Shown piece by piece: positions 22,506-31,798 of a DNA stretch of 64,000 nt; the stretch's first letter is position 1, and each line of letters opens with the position of its first letter. This stretch comes from Trifolium pratense (Eukaryota > Streptophyta > Magnoliopsida > Fabales > Fabaceae). Location of the stretch: the NCBI RefSeq assembly GCF_020283565.1, contig NC_060064.1, positions 6,904,001 to 6,968,000 on the forward strand, written 5' to 3'. A program made the position numbers and the translations under genes. The notes under the pieces were generated by a model. That model saw nothing but the letters and a program-made list of their open reading frames with translations, did not search any database and was not told where the DNA came from.

Positions 22506-23842
22506 TGGAAGATACAGAAGAAACCCTTAATAGGCAACTAGAAAACCTAGAAAGACTTATGGTCTCTTTAGATATAAGTGGAAAAAATCAGGAGATCCCT
22601 GATAACAAATCTGAAGATAACAATCAGATCATTTATGATTTTAGCTCAGAAGAAGCTAGTGAAAACGAAAATGAGAATCCTCATTTCGTAAAAATAGAAG
22701 AACATGGAGAAACTTCAGGTACCAAAAGACCTGCAGATTTTGAAAAGGAATTTACCAAACAAAAATTCCAAAAAGTACCTCATTACTATGAGCCTTCACA
22801 AAACCCTTTTCAAGGACAAGGTGTTTTAGACATAGATTGTAGTTTAGACACTGCAAAGGATCTTAGAGATTGGTACAATACAAATAATGTATTAGTCCAT
22901 CTGAATGAAGATCTAAGAAATTTAGGATCAGTTGATATTTTCAACTACCTACAATATAAAACTAGAGGAAATGCATTTAAATACATTTCAAATCTACCAC
23001 CACAAGTTATGGGAACTATGCCTTTAATAGGATCCTTAGTTACAGACTGGGTATATAGTTTACTAGTCAAAGAATTCAAAGGATGGAAGGATACCGTCCA
23101 ATCAAAAGCAGCATTTTCCGATCAAAATCTTTGGAAAATAACTAATTTAAAAATTTGCAATATGTGTTACATTGATAACTTTATTTGTGAATTTCAGAGT
23201 TATTATTATAACATAGACAATGAAACAAGACTATCAAGAGGATTGTTAGATCTCCTCTATGATAAGCTTCCAGAAGGAATGTCAACTCAAGTCAAACTAT
23301 ACTTTACCTCAATATCATCAGAAGGAAAGGTAGATGATACTCTAGGAGGAAGAATAACTGTTTTAAAACAGTGGCTCACAGATAAATGTAGCGAAAAGAT
23401 AGCTAAAAGAGAAGCTAAAGTATCACTTTGCTGTGATAAGTTACAGAACAAAGTAGGAAACTATAGGTGTAACTCTAGAAATCCTAAAAAGAAATCTAGA
23501 AGAAATATAAGGTCTTATAAGAAAAAGAAATTCAGAAAAATCCCTTTTAAGAAATTTAGAAAAGGAGATAAGAAATTCTTTAGGAAAAAACCACCTTATC
23601 CTAAAAGAAAAACATGTCCGCAAGATAAGAAATCATGCACATGTTGGTTATGTCATGAAGAAGGACACTATGCCAATGAGTGCCCTAAAAGGGATAACCC
23701 TAAGAAAAATGTCTTACAAGCCATATACGCAATAGGATATGAACCTATAGAATCAGATGTAGAATCTGATGAGGAAATTTATGAATACTGCACAGAGACA
23801 GATTCAGAGATAGACTTAGATGTCGAAGAAAGTACTTGGTAA
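22505..23842 (+). CDS. caulimovirid coat protein (ORF IV)
   Basis: An intact 445-aa ORF with the caulimovirid coat protein layout: an acidic N-terminal region (about 1-80), a central capsid core (about 100-320), a long lysine/arginine tract (about 325-375) and one CCHC zinc knuckle at about 379-392 (C-W-L-C-x4-H-x4-C), followed by an acidic C-terminus. The coat protein packages the pregenomic RNA/DNA, with the knuckle and basic tract binding nucleic acid. It overlaps the polymerase gene by 23 nt. There are no stops or frameshifts. Acidic ends flanking the core are typical of caulimovirid precapsid proteins that are trimmed by the viral protease. Confidence 0.85.
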   Translation: MEDTEETLNRQLENLERLMVSLDISGKNQEIPDNKSEDNNQIIYDFSSEEASENENENPHFVKIEEHGETSGTKRPADFEKEFTKQKFQKVPHYYEPSQNPFQGQGVLDIDCSLDTAKDLRDWYNTNNVLVHLNEDLRNLGSVDIFNYLQYKTRGNAFKYISNLPPQVMGTMPLIGSLVTDWVYSLLVKEFKGWKDTVQSKAAFSDQNLWKITNLKICNMCYIDNFICEFQSYYYNIDNETRLSRGLLDLLYDKLPEGMSTQVKLYFTSISSEGKVDDTLGGRITVLKQWLTDKCSEKIAKREAKVSLCCDKLQNKVGNYRCNSRNPKKKSRRNIRSYKKKKFRKIPFKKFRKGDKKFFRKKPPYPKRKTCPQDKKSCTCWLCHEEGHYANECPKRDNPKKNVLQAIYAIGYEPIESDVESDEEIYEYCTETDSEIDLDVEESTW

Positions 23843-25862
23843 AGGAAATCCAAGTGCAACATTTATAAAAATAGTGCTAGAAAATAAAAACCTTTTAGCC
23901 TATATAGATACAGGTGCAACCCTTTGTTTTGGAAGAAAATCAATCTCTAGGAACTGGGATAGATTAGAAAAGCCAAAAGAAATAGTTGTTGCAGACAAGT
24001 CAAAACATCAAATATGGTTTTGCCTTAAGGATGTATCTATAGAAATTGAAGGATATAAGTTTTTTATCCCTACAATTTATTTACATGATTCAGGTCTTGA
24101 TCTAATCATTGGAAACAATTTTCTAAAATTATATGAACCCTTTATTCAAAGGAGTAATACAATTTCTCTTCGATGGAAAAATCTTGGAAATCCAGACGAA
24201 AAGAAAACGATTACTACAAAAATAATTACTAGAAATGAAATTTTAAAAATGATTTCTGGCAATTTGAAAAAACTTAGTTCTATTTGGGAAGAATATAAAT
24301 TCTTTTCAACTTTAGAAGAAAGACTCAATGAAGTTTGTTCTGATGATCCATTAGATAATCAGAAAAATACTAATCATGAATTAATAGTAATTCGACTTAA
24401 AAACCCGAATGAAGAAGTCAACGTTCCTAATAGAATTCCATATACTATTAAGGATGTTGAAGAATTCAAAACTGAGTGTAAAGATTTACTTGAAAAAGGA
24501 CTAATAAGACCTTCTTCAAGCCCACATTCAGCTCCAGCTTTTTATGTCGAAAATCATAACGAGATAAAAAGAGGGAAAAGAAGAATGGTGATTAACTATA
24601 AGAAAATCAATCTTGCAACCATTGGAGATTCTTATGGATTACCTAGAAAAGATTTTATTTTTGAAAAAATTAAAGGTTGTAACTATTTTTCATCCCTTGA
24701 TGCAAAATCAGGATATTATCAGCTAAGACTTTCTGATGAAACAAAACCTTTAACGGCATTTTCATGTCCGCCACAAAAACATTTTGAATGGAATGTTTTA
24801 CCCTTTGGGTTAAAACAAGCACCTTCAATATATCAAAGATTTATGGATAATTCTTTACAAGGATTAGACCATATATGCCTTGCATATATTGACGATATAC
24901 TTATTTTTACAAAAGGAACAAAAGAACAACATATCAAGGATGTTGAAATAGTTCTTTTAAGAATTAAAGAAAAAGGAATTGTTATTTCAAAAAAGAAATC
25001 ACAACTTTGTAAAACTGAAATTGAGTATCTCGGAATGATCATAAAAGATAATGGAGAACTCAATTTAGCGCCACATACCCAGGAAAAGATTTCCGCTTTC
25101 CCTGATGTATTAGTGGATAGAAAACAAATTCAAAGATTCTTAGGATGTTTGAATTATATTGCCAATGAAGGATTTTTTAAAGACTTGGCAAAAGAAAGAA
25201 AAATTTTACAAAAGAAAATTTCTGAAAAAATTCCTTGGTCATGGACAGACGAAGATACTAAGATTGTGAAAACAATTAAGAGTAAAATTCAAGTCCTACC
25301 AAAGCTTTACAATCCCACAAATGATGACTTTCTAGTTGTCGAAATTGATGCATCCAAAGATACATGGGCAGGATGTATGAGAGCTTTCCCTAACGGAAAA
25401 GCAACACAAAAACTCAATGAGTTTGGTGAAAATCTGAGCATAACCTCAGATATACAATCTGATCTAATTTCGAAAGAAAGAAAGACAGATAAAAAACAAA
25501 ATTTGGTAGATTACTCTGCTAAATTTAATATAAAAGAAAAAGAGTTATTACTCTGTAAATACATATCGGGAACTTTTTCTGATACAGAAACAAGATATCC
25601 GATAGCTGAGTTAGAAACACTTGCATGTGTTCGAGTATTAGAAAAATGGAGAGTAGAACTTCTACCCTCTAGGTTTCTTTTGCGAACAGATTCAAAATAT
25701 CTAACAGGATTCTGGAGATATAATATAAAAGCAGATTATAAAAGCGGACGATTAATTCGTTGGCAGATGAAATTACAACAATTTCAACCATACATTCAGT
25801 ATATAAAATCTGAAAACAACAGTTTTGCAGATACTCTTACACGGGAATGGAGCAAGCAATAA
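23820..25862 (+). CDS. caulimovirid polymerase: aspartic protease, reverse transcriptase, RNase H (ORF V)
   Basis: An intact 680-aa ORF. The aspartic protease active site is DTGA at about residue 30. Reverse transcriptase spans about 190-450, with SSLDAKSGYYQ, LPFGLKQAPSIYQRFM and the catalytic YIDD at about 355. RNase H follows, with EIDAS (about 508), the glutamate in ELETLACV (about 592), RTDSKY (about 622) and a C-terminal FADTLTRE. All catalytic residues I can check are present, and there is no integrase, as expected for Caulimoviridae. The length matches soymovirus/caulimovirus polymerases. It overlaps the downstream viroplasmin gene by 16 nt. This is the strongest evidence that the insertion is a pararetrovirus rather than an LTR element. 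Confidence 0.93.
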   Translation: MSKKVLGKGNPSATFIKIVLENKNLLAYIDTGATLCFGRKSISRNWDRLEKPKEIVVADKSKHQIWFCLKDVSIEIEGYKFFIPTIYLHDSGLDLIIGNNFLKLYEPFIQRSNTISLRWKNLGNPDEKKTITTKIITRNEILKMISGNLKKLSSIWEEYKFFSTLEERLNEVCSDDPLDNQKNTNHELIVIRLKNPNEEVNVPNRIPYTIKDVEEFKTECKDLLEKGLIRPSSSPHSAPAFYVENHNEIKRGKRRMVINYKKINLATIGDSYGLPRKDFIFEKIKGCNYFSSLDAKSGYYQLRLSDETKPLTAFSCPPQKHFEWNVLPFGLKQAPSIYQRFMDNSLQGLDHICLAYIDDILIFTKGTKEQHIKDVEIVLLRIKEKGIVISKKKSQLCKTEIEYLGMIIKDNGELNLAPHTQEKISAFPDVLVDRKQIQRFLGCLNYIANEGFFKDLAKERKILQKKISEKIPWSWTDEDTKIVKTIKSKIQVLPKLYNPTNDDFLVVEIDASKDTWAGCMRAFPNGKATQKLNEFGENLSITSDIQSDLISKERKTDKKQNLVDYSAKFNIKEKELLLCKYISGTFSDTETRYPIAELETLACVRVLEKWRVELLPSRFLLRTDSKYLTGFWRYNIKADYKSGRLIRWQMKLQQFQPYIQYIKSENNSFADTLTREWSKQ

Positions 25863-27328
25863 AGATCTTGCAACATAATCTGAAACAAAAAGACGAACAG
25901 ATTGAAGCTACTCAACAGCGTCTTACAAAACTCTCTTCTGAGAAGGGGGAGATAATTACAACATTACAAAATTTGCAACAATATACAGCAAATACAAACA
26001 TCAGTGAACCAACTGAAGAAGAAAGCAGCAGCAACACCAAAGAAAATTGGGACTTGCTTGGACAAGATTCTGGAAAATACAACTACTATGTAAAGTATTC
26101 AGCTCCAAAAAGCTCGAAGATTCCAATTAAAGCAATAGTACCAAGTGATTGGAAAGAGGAACAAAAATCTTCAGAAACAACTTCAGACAGCAAGAAATCA
26201 TGGGCTGATGAAGTAGAAGAAGAAGATGAGGCAAGAAAAAATGGTTTGTCAACAACTATCCAAACAAACGATCCCGTAGACAATGAAATGGGAAAGTTCG
26301 AAGCTTATGTCATTTTCGATGGCCCAATGAAAGGGATCTACAGAAAATGGGCAATAGCAAAACAGCACATTATCGGAAAAAATGTACGCCACAAAGGCTA
26401 CAAAACCATTAAAGAAGCAGAACAAGCTCTTTACGGTCCTTACAAAGAAATTACAGCAGCAAAAGATATCCAAAGATCTTCAACAATGGAGTCAAAAAAG
26501 AAGCTGTCAATTGATAAAATCCGCCAGCTAGAACATCAAAAAACATTCCACTTAGCAGACCCAACTTTCACAGAGTTTAGTCTTAGATGGAAATGGATAA
26601 ATAACTATATAGAAGAATTCTCTACAGATTGCTTCTACCCAACAAACAAGTATGGATGTTCAAAAACGGTCCTACTTCCAGGAATAGACAATCAGCTTTG
26701 TCTATCATTCTTTCAAAATGGATTGATTAGCACAATCTATCTCGAAGAAAAAGAACAAAGAAGTTTTGGAGAACTCAAATACTTTCCAAAAGAACTTCAA
26801 AACCTAGTACAAAAATTCAACAATCTCTTTGCCAAAGGAAAAGAAATATTCCTTCAAATTGATTCAACATATCCATGGTACGATGAAATTACTCTGGATT
26901 TAACTATAAAACCACAATATCTCATCAAAATAGGGATATCAAACAAGACATATCCAACTATGTCAAAAGAAAAAAATGAATGGCACCCAGCCAGTTACAT
27001 TGCACAGATGAAACACTTCAGACAAAAGGTTACCAGGTTAACCCAGCAAACAAACTACAGGGTTGTTTACGACGATCCATCAACAGTCGTTTACAGCGAT
27101 TCCAGAAAGCCAGCCAAGGAGAAAGATTCACAGGCTGTTAAAAATCTTGAAGAAAGAGTTGACCAGCTAAAGGAAGACTACACAAAATTACCCATGGTAA
27201 TTAGAGAAGAACTGTGTAGAAATTTTACACAAAGTTACAAAGGTCACATGTGTGAAATCTGTCCGCCAAAATCGTCGGCACAAAACGACAAAGAAGCACT
27301 CAGTGGAAAACAACACGTCACAATGTAG
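25847..27328 (+). CDS. caulimovirid viroplasmin/translational transactivator (ORF VI)
   Basis: An intact 493-aa ORF. The N-terminus is a coiled coil (about 1-50). A viroplasmin / RNase H1 N-terminal-like fold is visible at about 149-204, with the pattern F-E-A-Y-V-I-F-D-G-P-x-K-G-I-Y and G-Y-K-T-I-K-E-A-E-Q-A-L-Y-G-P-Y. In caulimovirids this protein forms the inclusion body where virions assemble and allows reinitiation on the polycistronic RNA. Position directly after the polymerase and before the large intergenic region is canonical. The frame is uninterrupted. Confidence 0.85.
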   Translation: MEQAIKILQHNLKQKDEQIEATQQRLTKLSSEKGEIITTLQNLQQYTANTNISEPTEEESSSNTKENWDLLGQDSGKYNYYVKYSAPKSSKIPIKAIVPSDWKEEQKSSETTSDSKKSWADEVEEEDEARKNGLSTTIQTNDPVDNEMGKFEAYVIFDGPMKGIYRKWAIAKQHIIGKNVRHKGYKTIKEAEQALYGPYKEITAAKDIQRSSTMESKKKLSIDKIRQLEHQKTFHLADPTFTEFSLRWKWINNYIEEFSTDCFYPTNKYGCSKTVLLPGIDNQLCLSFFQNGLISTIYLEEKEQRSFGELKYFPKELQNLVQKFNNLFAKGKEIFLQIDSTYPWYDEITLDLTIKPQYLIKIGISNKTYPTMSKEKNEWHPASYIAQMKHFRQKVTRLTQQTNYRVVYDDPSTVVYSDSRKPAKEKDSQAVKNLEERVDQLKEDYTKLPMVIREELCRNFTQSYKGHMCEICPPKSSAQNDKEALSGKQHVTM

Positions 27329-27864
27329 TGGCAGACAAAGAAAAGCAGCCACCCACTATGTAGGGTCGGATAAGACTGCCTTATCACTAAGGCATCTACT
27401 TTATGTAAATTATTGTTTGTCCGTTTTCTTTAGTGCGTTTTTCTTTTGCTTTAATAGCTGTCACGGATAGGGACATGTGAACTACTTGTAAGTCCTACTC
27501 CGCTATAAATAAGAGCCTTGATGCTCGTTTGTAATCAGAATGAAATTAAGTTTGAATGAAGTTTTTCATTTCTCCTAAAATCTTAAGATTTTAGTGTTGA
27601 TAGTTGAGCTAATACTCTGGAGCTATCAGAACGTTGAGGTAATACTCTGGAGCGTTCACCAATCAAAATTCGAAAGAATCATAGACGGTCGTAGTGGACT
27701 GATAACAAAGACGAAAGTCATCAATTCAAAATCAAATTCAAGAATATCAAATCAGGTATAAACATGTTTATGTTAAATTTATTTAACATCTTTCAATACT
27801 ATAGAATATCAAAGTTCTGTTTAAATAATGTTCAAATACATGTTAAAATATTTCAAAAATCAAT
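27329..27864 (+). promoter_or_regulatory. caulimovirid large intergenic region with pregenomic promoter
   Basis: 536 bp between the viroplasmin and movement genes. A TATA box CTATAAATAAG lies at 27503-27513, where the pregenomic RNA promoter is expected; transcription would begin about 30 nt downstream and run through the movement gene. A partial direct repeat (TAATACTCTGGAGC at about 27611 and 27638) lies in the predicted leader. I saw no perfect AATAAA downstream of the TATA box, and short upstream ORFs are few. Confidence 0.6.
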
Positions 27865-28776
27865 ATGACTGAAGTATCATATTTCGAAGAAACATCTAGC
27901 TATCACACAGATGTTATCTGTGATAATAAAATAGAAAGTGCAGAATTATCTTTAACTGCAGAAGAAAATTTCAAAAGAAAATATAACATGTTCAAAAATA
28001 TTTTCTCAAGAAAAAATATTCTGAAATTTGGAATAATGACAGGAGAAGAAGCAATTCCCATTGATTCTACTCATGGAAATATAGTTATATCTACTATAGA
28101 TACAACTCAACTTAAAGAAAGAATTAAAACCTTTTCAGAAAATGAAAGATCTAAAATTGGTTATATTCATATATCGACCATTCAGATTTTAATTAAAAGT
28201 ACTTTTATGAAAGGTATTAATTCACCTCTAGAAATAGCCTTAAAAGACTCCAGAATTCTAGACACAGATCAAGCAACAATTGCAAAAGGAAATTGCAATC
28301 TAAAATATGGTAAAATCAAATTTGATATAAATTTACAAATTGGTTTATCCCTAAAAGATAAAGATCTTGATAGGTCTATAGTTTTTCATTATAAAATGAA
28401 AAACAAAAATTTTATGAAAAAAGGTAATCACCCCTTTACCATTTACTATAGAATTAACTATGCTTTGAGTAATTCACATCATAGTATAGAATTCAAAGGA
28501 AAAGACACAATTCATATTGACGAATTGTTTGCACCTATAGTAACTCTAAAATCACCTATATTCAGAAGTCTAGCAAGGAATAGTTGTTCTTTGATAGAAG
28601 CTGATAGAGATCTGTTTGAGGAAACAGAAGACAAATCGTTATTTAGAAGCAAAAGCCTTAGAATAACACCACCTAAAAAAGATTTTTATATTTCAGAACA
28701 AAAAGAGCTAAGTAAGCTACATAGTTCAATAGAAGGACTATCCTTACAAGTCCAAAATTTAGATAGAAAAATCTAA
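27865..28776 (+). CDS. caulimovirid movement protein (ORF Ia)
   Basis: An intact 303-aa ORF, directly downstream of the intergenic region. It has the 30K-superfamily pattern: a beta-rich core at about 60-210 with conserved IHISTIQILIKSTFMKG and a central LxDxR-type motif, ending in a coiled-coil C-terminus (about 275-303) that in caulimovirids contacts the virion-associated protein. The product forms tubules through plasmodesmata. It ends 3 nt before the next ATG. No lesion is visible. Confidence 0.8.
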   Translation: MTEVSYFEETSSYHTDVICDNKIESAELSLTAEENFKRKYNMFKNIFSRKNILKFGIMTGEEAIPIDSTHGNIVISTIDTTQLKERIKTFSENERSKIGYIHISTIQILIKSTFMKGINSPLEIALKDSRILDTDQATIAKGNCNLKYGKIKFDINLQIGLSLKDKDLDRSIVFHYKMKNKNFMKKGNHPFTIYYRINYALSNSHHSIEFKGKDTIHIDELFAPIVTLKSPIFRSLARNSCSLIEADRDLFEETEDKSLFRSKSLRITPPKKDFYISEQKELSKLHSSIEGLSLQVQNLDRKI

Positions 28777-28779
28777 GAA

Positions 28780-29112
28780 ATGCCTGGAGCAACTTGGGCA
28801 TACCTTTTAGAATTAGAGTTAGAAGAATACCAAAAAACTCTAAAAATGATTCTAGAAAGAGATCCCACACATATCTACGGATTCTATGATGTGGTTAAGT
28901 ATAATATAGAGCGCCTTGAAGGCACTATAGAATGGGCATCACAAACCCAAACATATGATGAAGACGACGTCAGAAGTTTTCAAAAATGTCTCCAAAGAGA
29001 CTTAAATCTCTCAAGGATTCAAAAGACCCTCGAAAGATTACCTTCCGCAAATGCAGCTACCTCTGCTGAAAACTCAGACTCCTTTTCTGAAAACTCTGGT
29101 ATCAGAGCGTAA
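28780..29112 (+). CDS. caulimovirid ORF Ib-like small protein
   Basis: An intact 110-aa ORF immediately after the movement gene, of unknown function. Its last codons overlap the primer-binding site, exactly as the dispensable ORF Ib does in soymoviruses. The C-terminus is serine-rich and acidic. Identification is by position and by the embedded primer site. Confidence 0.6.
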   Translation: MPGATWAYLLELELEEYQKTLKMILERDPTHIYGFYDVVKYNIERLEGTIEWASQTQTYDEDDVRSFQKCLQRDLNLSRIQKTLERLPSANAATSAENSDSFSENSGIRA

Positions 29113-29311
29113 CATCCATCCAAGGTTTAAAAATAAAAAGAAAAATCTTTTTAAAAACAGTTTGGTCAAGAACCGATTTAAAAGAAAATCTTTTAAAAAC
29201 GATTTCGTCAAGAACCAATTTAAAAGAACAACATTTGCTGAAAGTTACTTAACTTTCCCGCCACAAAGTCAGAGAAAAGCAATCCTTGTACTTAAACACA
29301 AACATTCGTAA
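29051..29311 (+). CDS. caulimovirid ORF II-like, N-terminal part (interrupted)
   Basis: An 86-aa frame overlapping the end of the previous ORF, very rich in K, R, F and N, with three repeated phrases of the type F-K-x-x-x-V-K-N-x-F-K-R. It runs to the right edge of viral similarity and is probably the 5' part of the gene split by linearisation of the circular genome; the 3' part would be at 21751-21960. The true start codon is uncertain because an in-frame ATG lies inside the preceding ORF. Confidence 0.45.
   Translation: MQLPLLKTQTPFLKTLVSERNIHPRFKNKKKNLFKNSLVKNRFKRKSFKNDFVKNQFKRTTFAESYLTFPPQSQRKAILVLKHKHS
29097..29108 (+). promoter_or_regulatory. tRNA-Met primer-binding site for reverse transcription
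   Basis: TGGTATCAGAGC is the caulimovirid consensus complementary to the 3' end of initiator tRNA-Met. It lies inside the end of the 110-aa ORF, about 1.57 kb downstream of the predicted pregenomic start, a location characteristic of soymoviruses rather than of genera with the site in the leader. Confidence 0.85.
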
Positions 29312-29330
29312 TAAAATTAGAATAGTTACA

Positions 29331-30480
29331 AAACAAGTGAATTTTAGCAATGAATAGCGACCAAACGTAAGTGTTCAAATGGTATAACCAAAATAGGCCA
29401 ACCATACCGCGTCAGCAAATCAGATTCCTCCTATATGCAAGCAATGCAGGCTACAGCTATCGTAGTACTAGCACATCATCAGAAAAATAACTATTTAATT
29501 GCGATACGCACACAGGGAAATACTACTTAACAATGAATTTTATCAAAAAAAAAAAACTACTTAACAATGAACATACTCACAATAAATAAATTGCAAACAT
29601 AATCTAAAATTATTTAGATTAGATTATCACAAATTTCTGGATTTGGATAACTAGTCATTTTTCCAATTCGACTAATTTTCTTGTCGGTGATGTTTGTGAT
29701 CGGTTTCGCCGTCATGCTACTGGACAGTGTCGGTCCCGACTATTTGGAGATTCGGCTTAAATGTTAAAAGTGGACCCTAATAAATATATTAAGAAACAAA
29801 AAGAATAATTCTCATTGAAGTTAAAAACAGATTTATAAACAATGTTGAATTGAACCTGCAAAAAAATATTAAGAGATAGTTAACAATTCCCAACTACAAT
29901 CATAAATTAGCAAAGTAGAAGAATAAATTAGCAATTAGAATATAAGAAAAATCAAAAAAACCGAGTAATTAGCAGGGTCGTTCCAATTAAATTAGAGGTC
30001 CGACTCTCATCGTAAAAATGGACTCTTAATAATAATAAAAAGTGAAAATTGTTATAAAAGAGCAATTTTTTATTTAAATTGTAAATAAATACAAAATAAA
30101 TAATTTAACTAGGGATATAAACAGAAATTAAGTGTTATCCTGAGGGTGTAAACAACAAGTCAGCATTCTGATTGAATGGGCTGATCTGCTAGAAGTAGAT
30201 TAATAACTTATTGTTTACACATACTTACTATTTGCACCTCCAGGTAAAAAAATTTAAAAAAAATTGAGGCCCCAAATATTTGGAGGCCCAGCTCTATAGA
30301 GCTTTTTGCACCACCCCCTTAGGGCCGCCCCTGCTATCGGATGAGTTGGGTCCCTTTTTGTCAACAATTGTTGGAAAATTTGGAAAACTAGACATGAGAA
30401 AATTTTCCAATCAAATAGGAAGCCTACTTTTGGGTAACAACCTTTGTACACGTTACTCACTGAGAAAAAACTGTTAGATC
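29331..30480. other. non-coding, remnants of hAT-like elements
   Basis: No supported gene. The sequence near 30319-30337 read on the minus strand starts CAGGGGCGGCCCTAAGGGG, and CAGGGTCGTTCC occurs on the plus strand at 29970, resembling hAT-type termini of a short element (about 29970-30337). No convincing 8-bp duplication was found. Confidence 0.35.
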
Positions 30481-31045
30481 AAATAGTCATTTTCATTCCT
30501 CAATGTGTAACTCGCTGTTATTTTGGTCCCCACTGAAGAAACACTATAAATAGTCCTTTAATTTGCATTCTATTAGTCACTTTAGTCTCTGACATTAAAT
30601 TTAGCGTTTAACTCAACAAAAAAAATGACGTTAAGAAACTCAAAATTTATAAATTTATATTGAAAAAAAAAATAGTTTTTTTCATTTTTCAATCACCAAC
30701 TTATCTACTACAGGACCTGCAGGGAATGATTTCGGTTCAAATTGGTAATTTGTTGGTTATTTGTGAGATATGAAAATTTGAGTGTAGTGCTTTTTGTAAA
30801 TCTATTCTATTTGTATAGTCTTTATCATGGTTTTGGTGTCATTTGACTTTGATTTTTCTAAACTACGTTTTGTAATTTTTCAACCTTGCACATTTTGTGT
30901 ATAAACATGATTATTACTCTGTAAGATATAAAAACTATTTCCCTTTGTTCCAAAAAAAAAAATATATATATATATATATATATTTCCCAAATCTATTGGA
31001 CATTTTTAACCTTAACCATCGGATCATATACATATTTTTGTTAAT

Positions 31046-31126
<81 letters not shown>

Positions 31127-31149
31127 GGCTGCTAATTTAGACCCAGTTG
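30481..31149. repeat. non-coding with (TA)n microsatellites
   Basis: About 30520-30620 resembles a degraded arm of the foldback family at 34290-34710 (TTTTGGTCCCCACTGAA, TTAGTCACTTTAGTC). (TA)n tracts lie at 30961-30982 and 31044-31123; reading frames through them are artefacts. Confidence 0.6.
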
Positions 31150-31385
31150 GACCAAAATACCCGTTCTTTTTAATTAAATAACAAAATTACCATCAGATGG
31201 ACGCGGATCCAGTGTCGCGCGCCTACCATAGGACTATTGTTACAGACCGTTAATTTGCATCACACGGCCAACAGCTGATCTCATCAAGGTTGTCTGATCA
31301 ATCAGACAGCCCATATCATCCTGATCCATCAGATTCCAGAGCATGCACCACACTGGATTATAGCCTGGAGAGAAGAATCTGCTTT
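31150..31385 (-). repeat. inverted third copy of a GC-rich interspersed repeat
   Basis: Reverse complement of 8340-8586 and 46300-46555: landmarks GACGCGGATCCAGTGTCGCGCG, TCTGATCAATCAGACAGCCC and GGAGAGAAGAATCTGC. It is more diverged than the two copies inside the segmental duplication, so the repeat is an independent mobile or satellite-like family. The hairpin-like GGCTGTCTGA-TTGA-TCAGACAGCC sits in its middle. Confidence 0.8.
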
Positions 31386-31798
31386 TTGAAAAGAAGGACA
31401 CGTGTCAATTGCTGACTGGCTGGCATGATTTTTTACTCATTTGATACTTTAAACTCAATTATTTCGCTGTAAATTAATTTTTTATTTTTTTATTTTTATA
31501 CCAAAATTCATAATTTTTTTTTGTCTACAAATAGATACTTGGTTCATTTGATTTGGACACTAAAAAAAACCCATTTTTTCACTACCTTAATCTCATTATT
31601 ATCTTTATATTACTGTAATATTTATTTTGAAGTTAAATGTCTTTTTTTTAGTGAAATTAATTCCAATAATCATTTCAGCGCCCAAAATTCATCTAATTAT
31701 GTTATTTATATGTTCTATTGCATTTTAAATTATGTGTATCGTACTAAGTAAGTTACTTGTGTCTTGTAATTTAACACGCACCACTCAATCAACTCATT
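31386..31798. other. non-coding, AT-rich
   Basis: No supported ORF or repeat before the tandem array. Confidence 0.4.

Larger units (their letters stand above)
21720..29330 (+). mobile_element. endogenous caulimovirid (soymovirus-like pararetrovirus), one genome-equivalent
   Basis: About 7.6 kb carries, in order, the C-terminal remnant of a small ORF, a 182-aa ORF, coat protein, polymerase, viroplasmin/transactivator, a 536-bp intergenic region, movement protein, a 110-aa ORF containing the tRNA-Met primer site, and the start of another small ORF. Neighbouring genes overlap by 1-23 nt as in active caulimovirids. The gene order and the primer site inside the ORF after the movement gene match soymoviruses (Soybean chlorotic mottle virus type). 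The copy is circularly permuted, with the break in the small ORF after the primer site. Exact junctions (about 21700-21750 and 29312-29340) are not resolved, and no target duplication is visible. No internal stop codons occur in the main genes. Confidence 0.85.

Noticed and set aside
21720..29330. Reading the viral insertion as a Ty3/gypsy retrotransposon
   Set aside because: No LTRs and no integrase; movement protein, viroplasmin and caulimovirid coat protein are present.
30897..31181. 94-aa plus-strand ORF rich in tyrosine and isoleucine
   Set aside because: It is created by the (TA)n microsatellite and has no conserved content.
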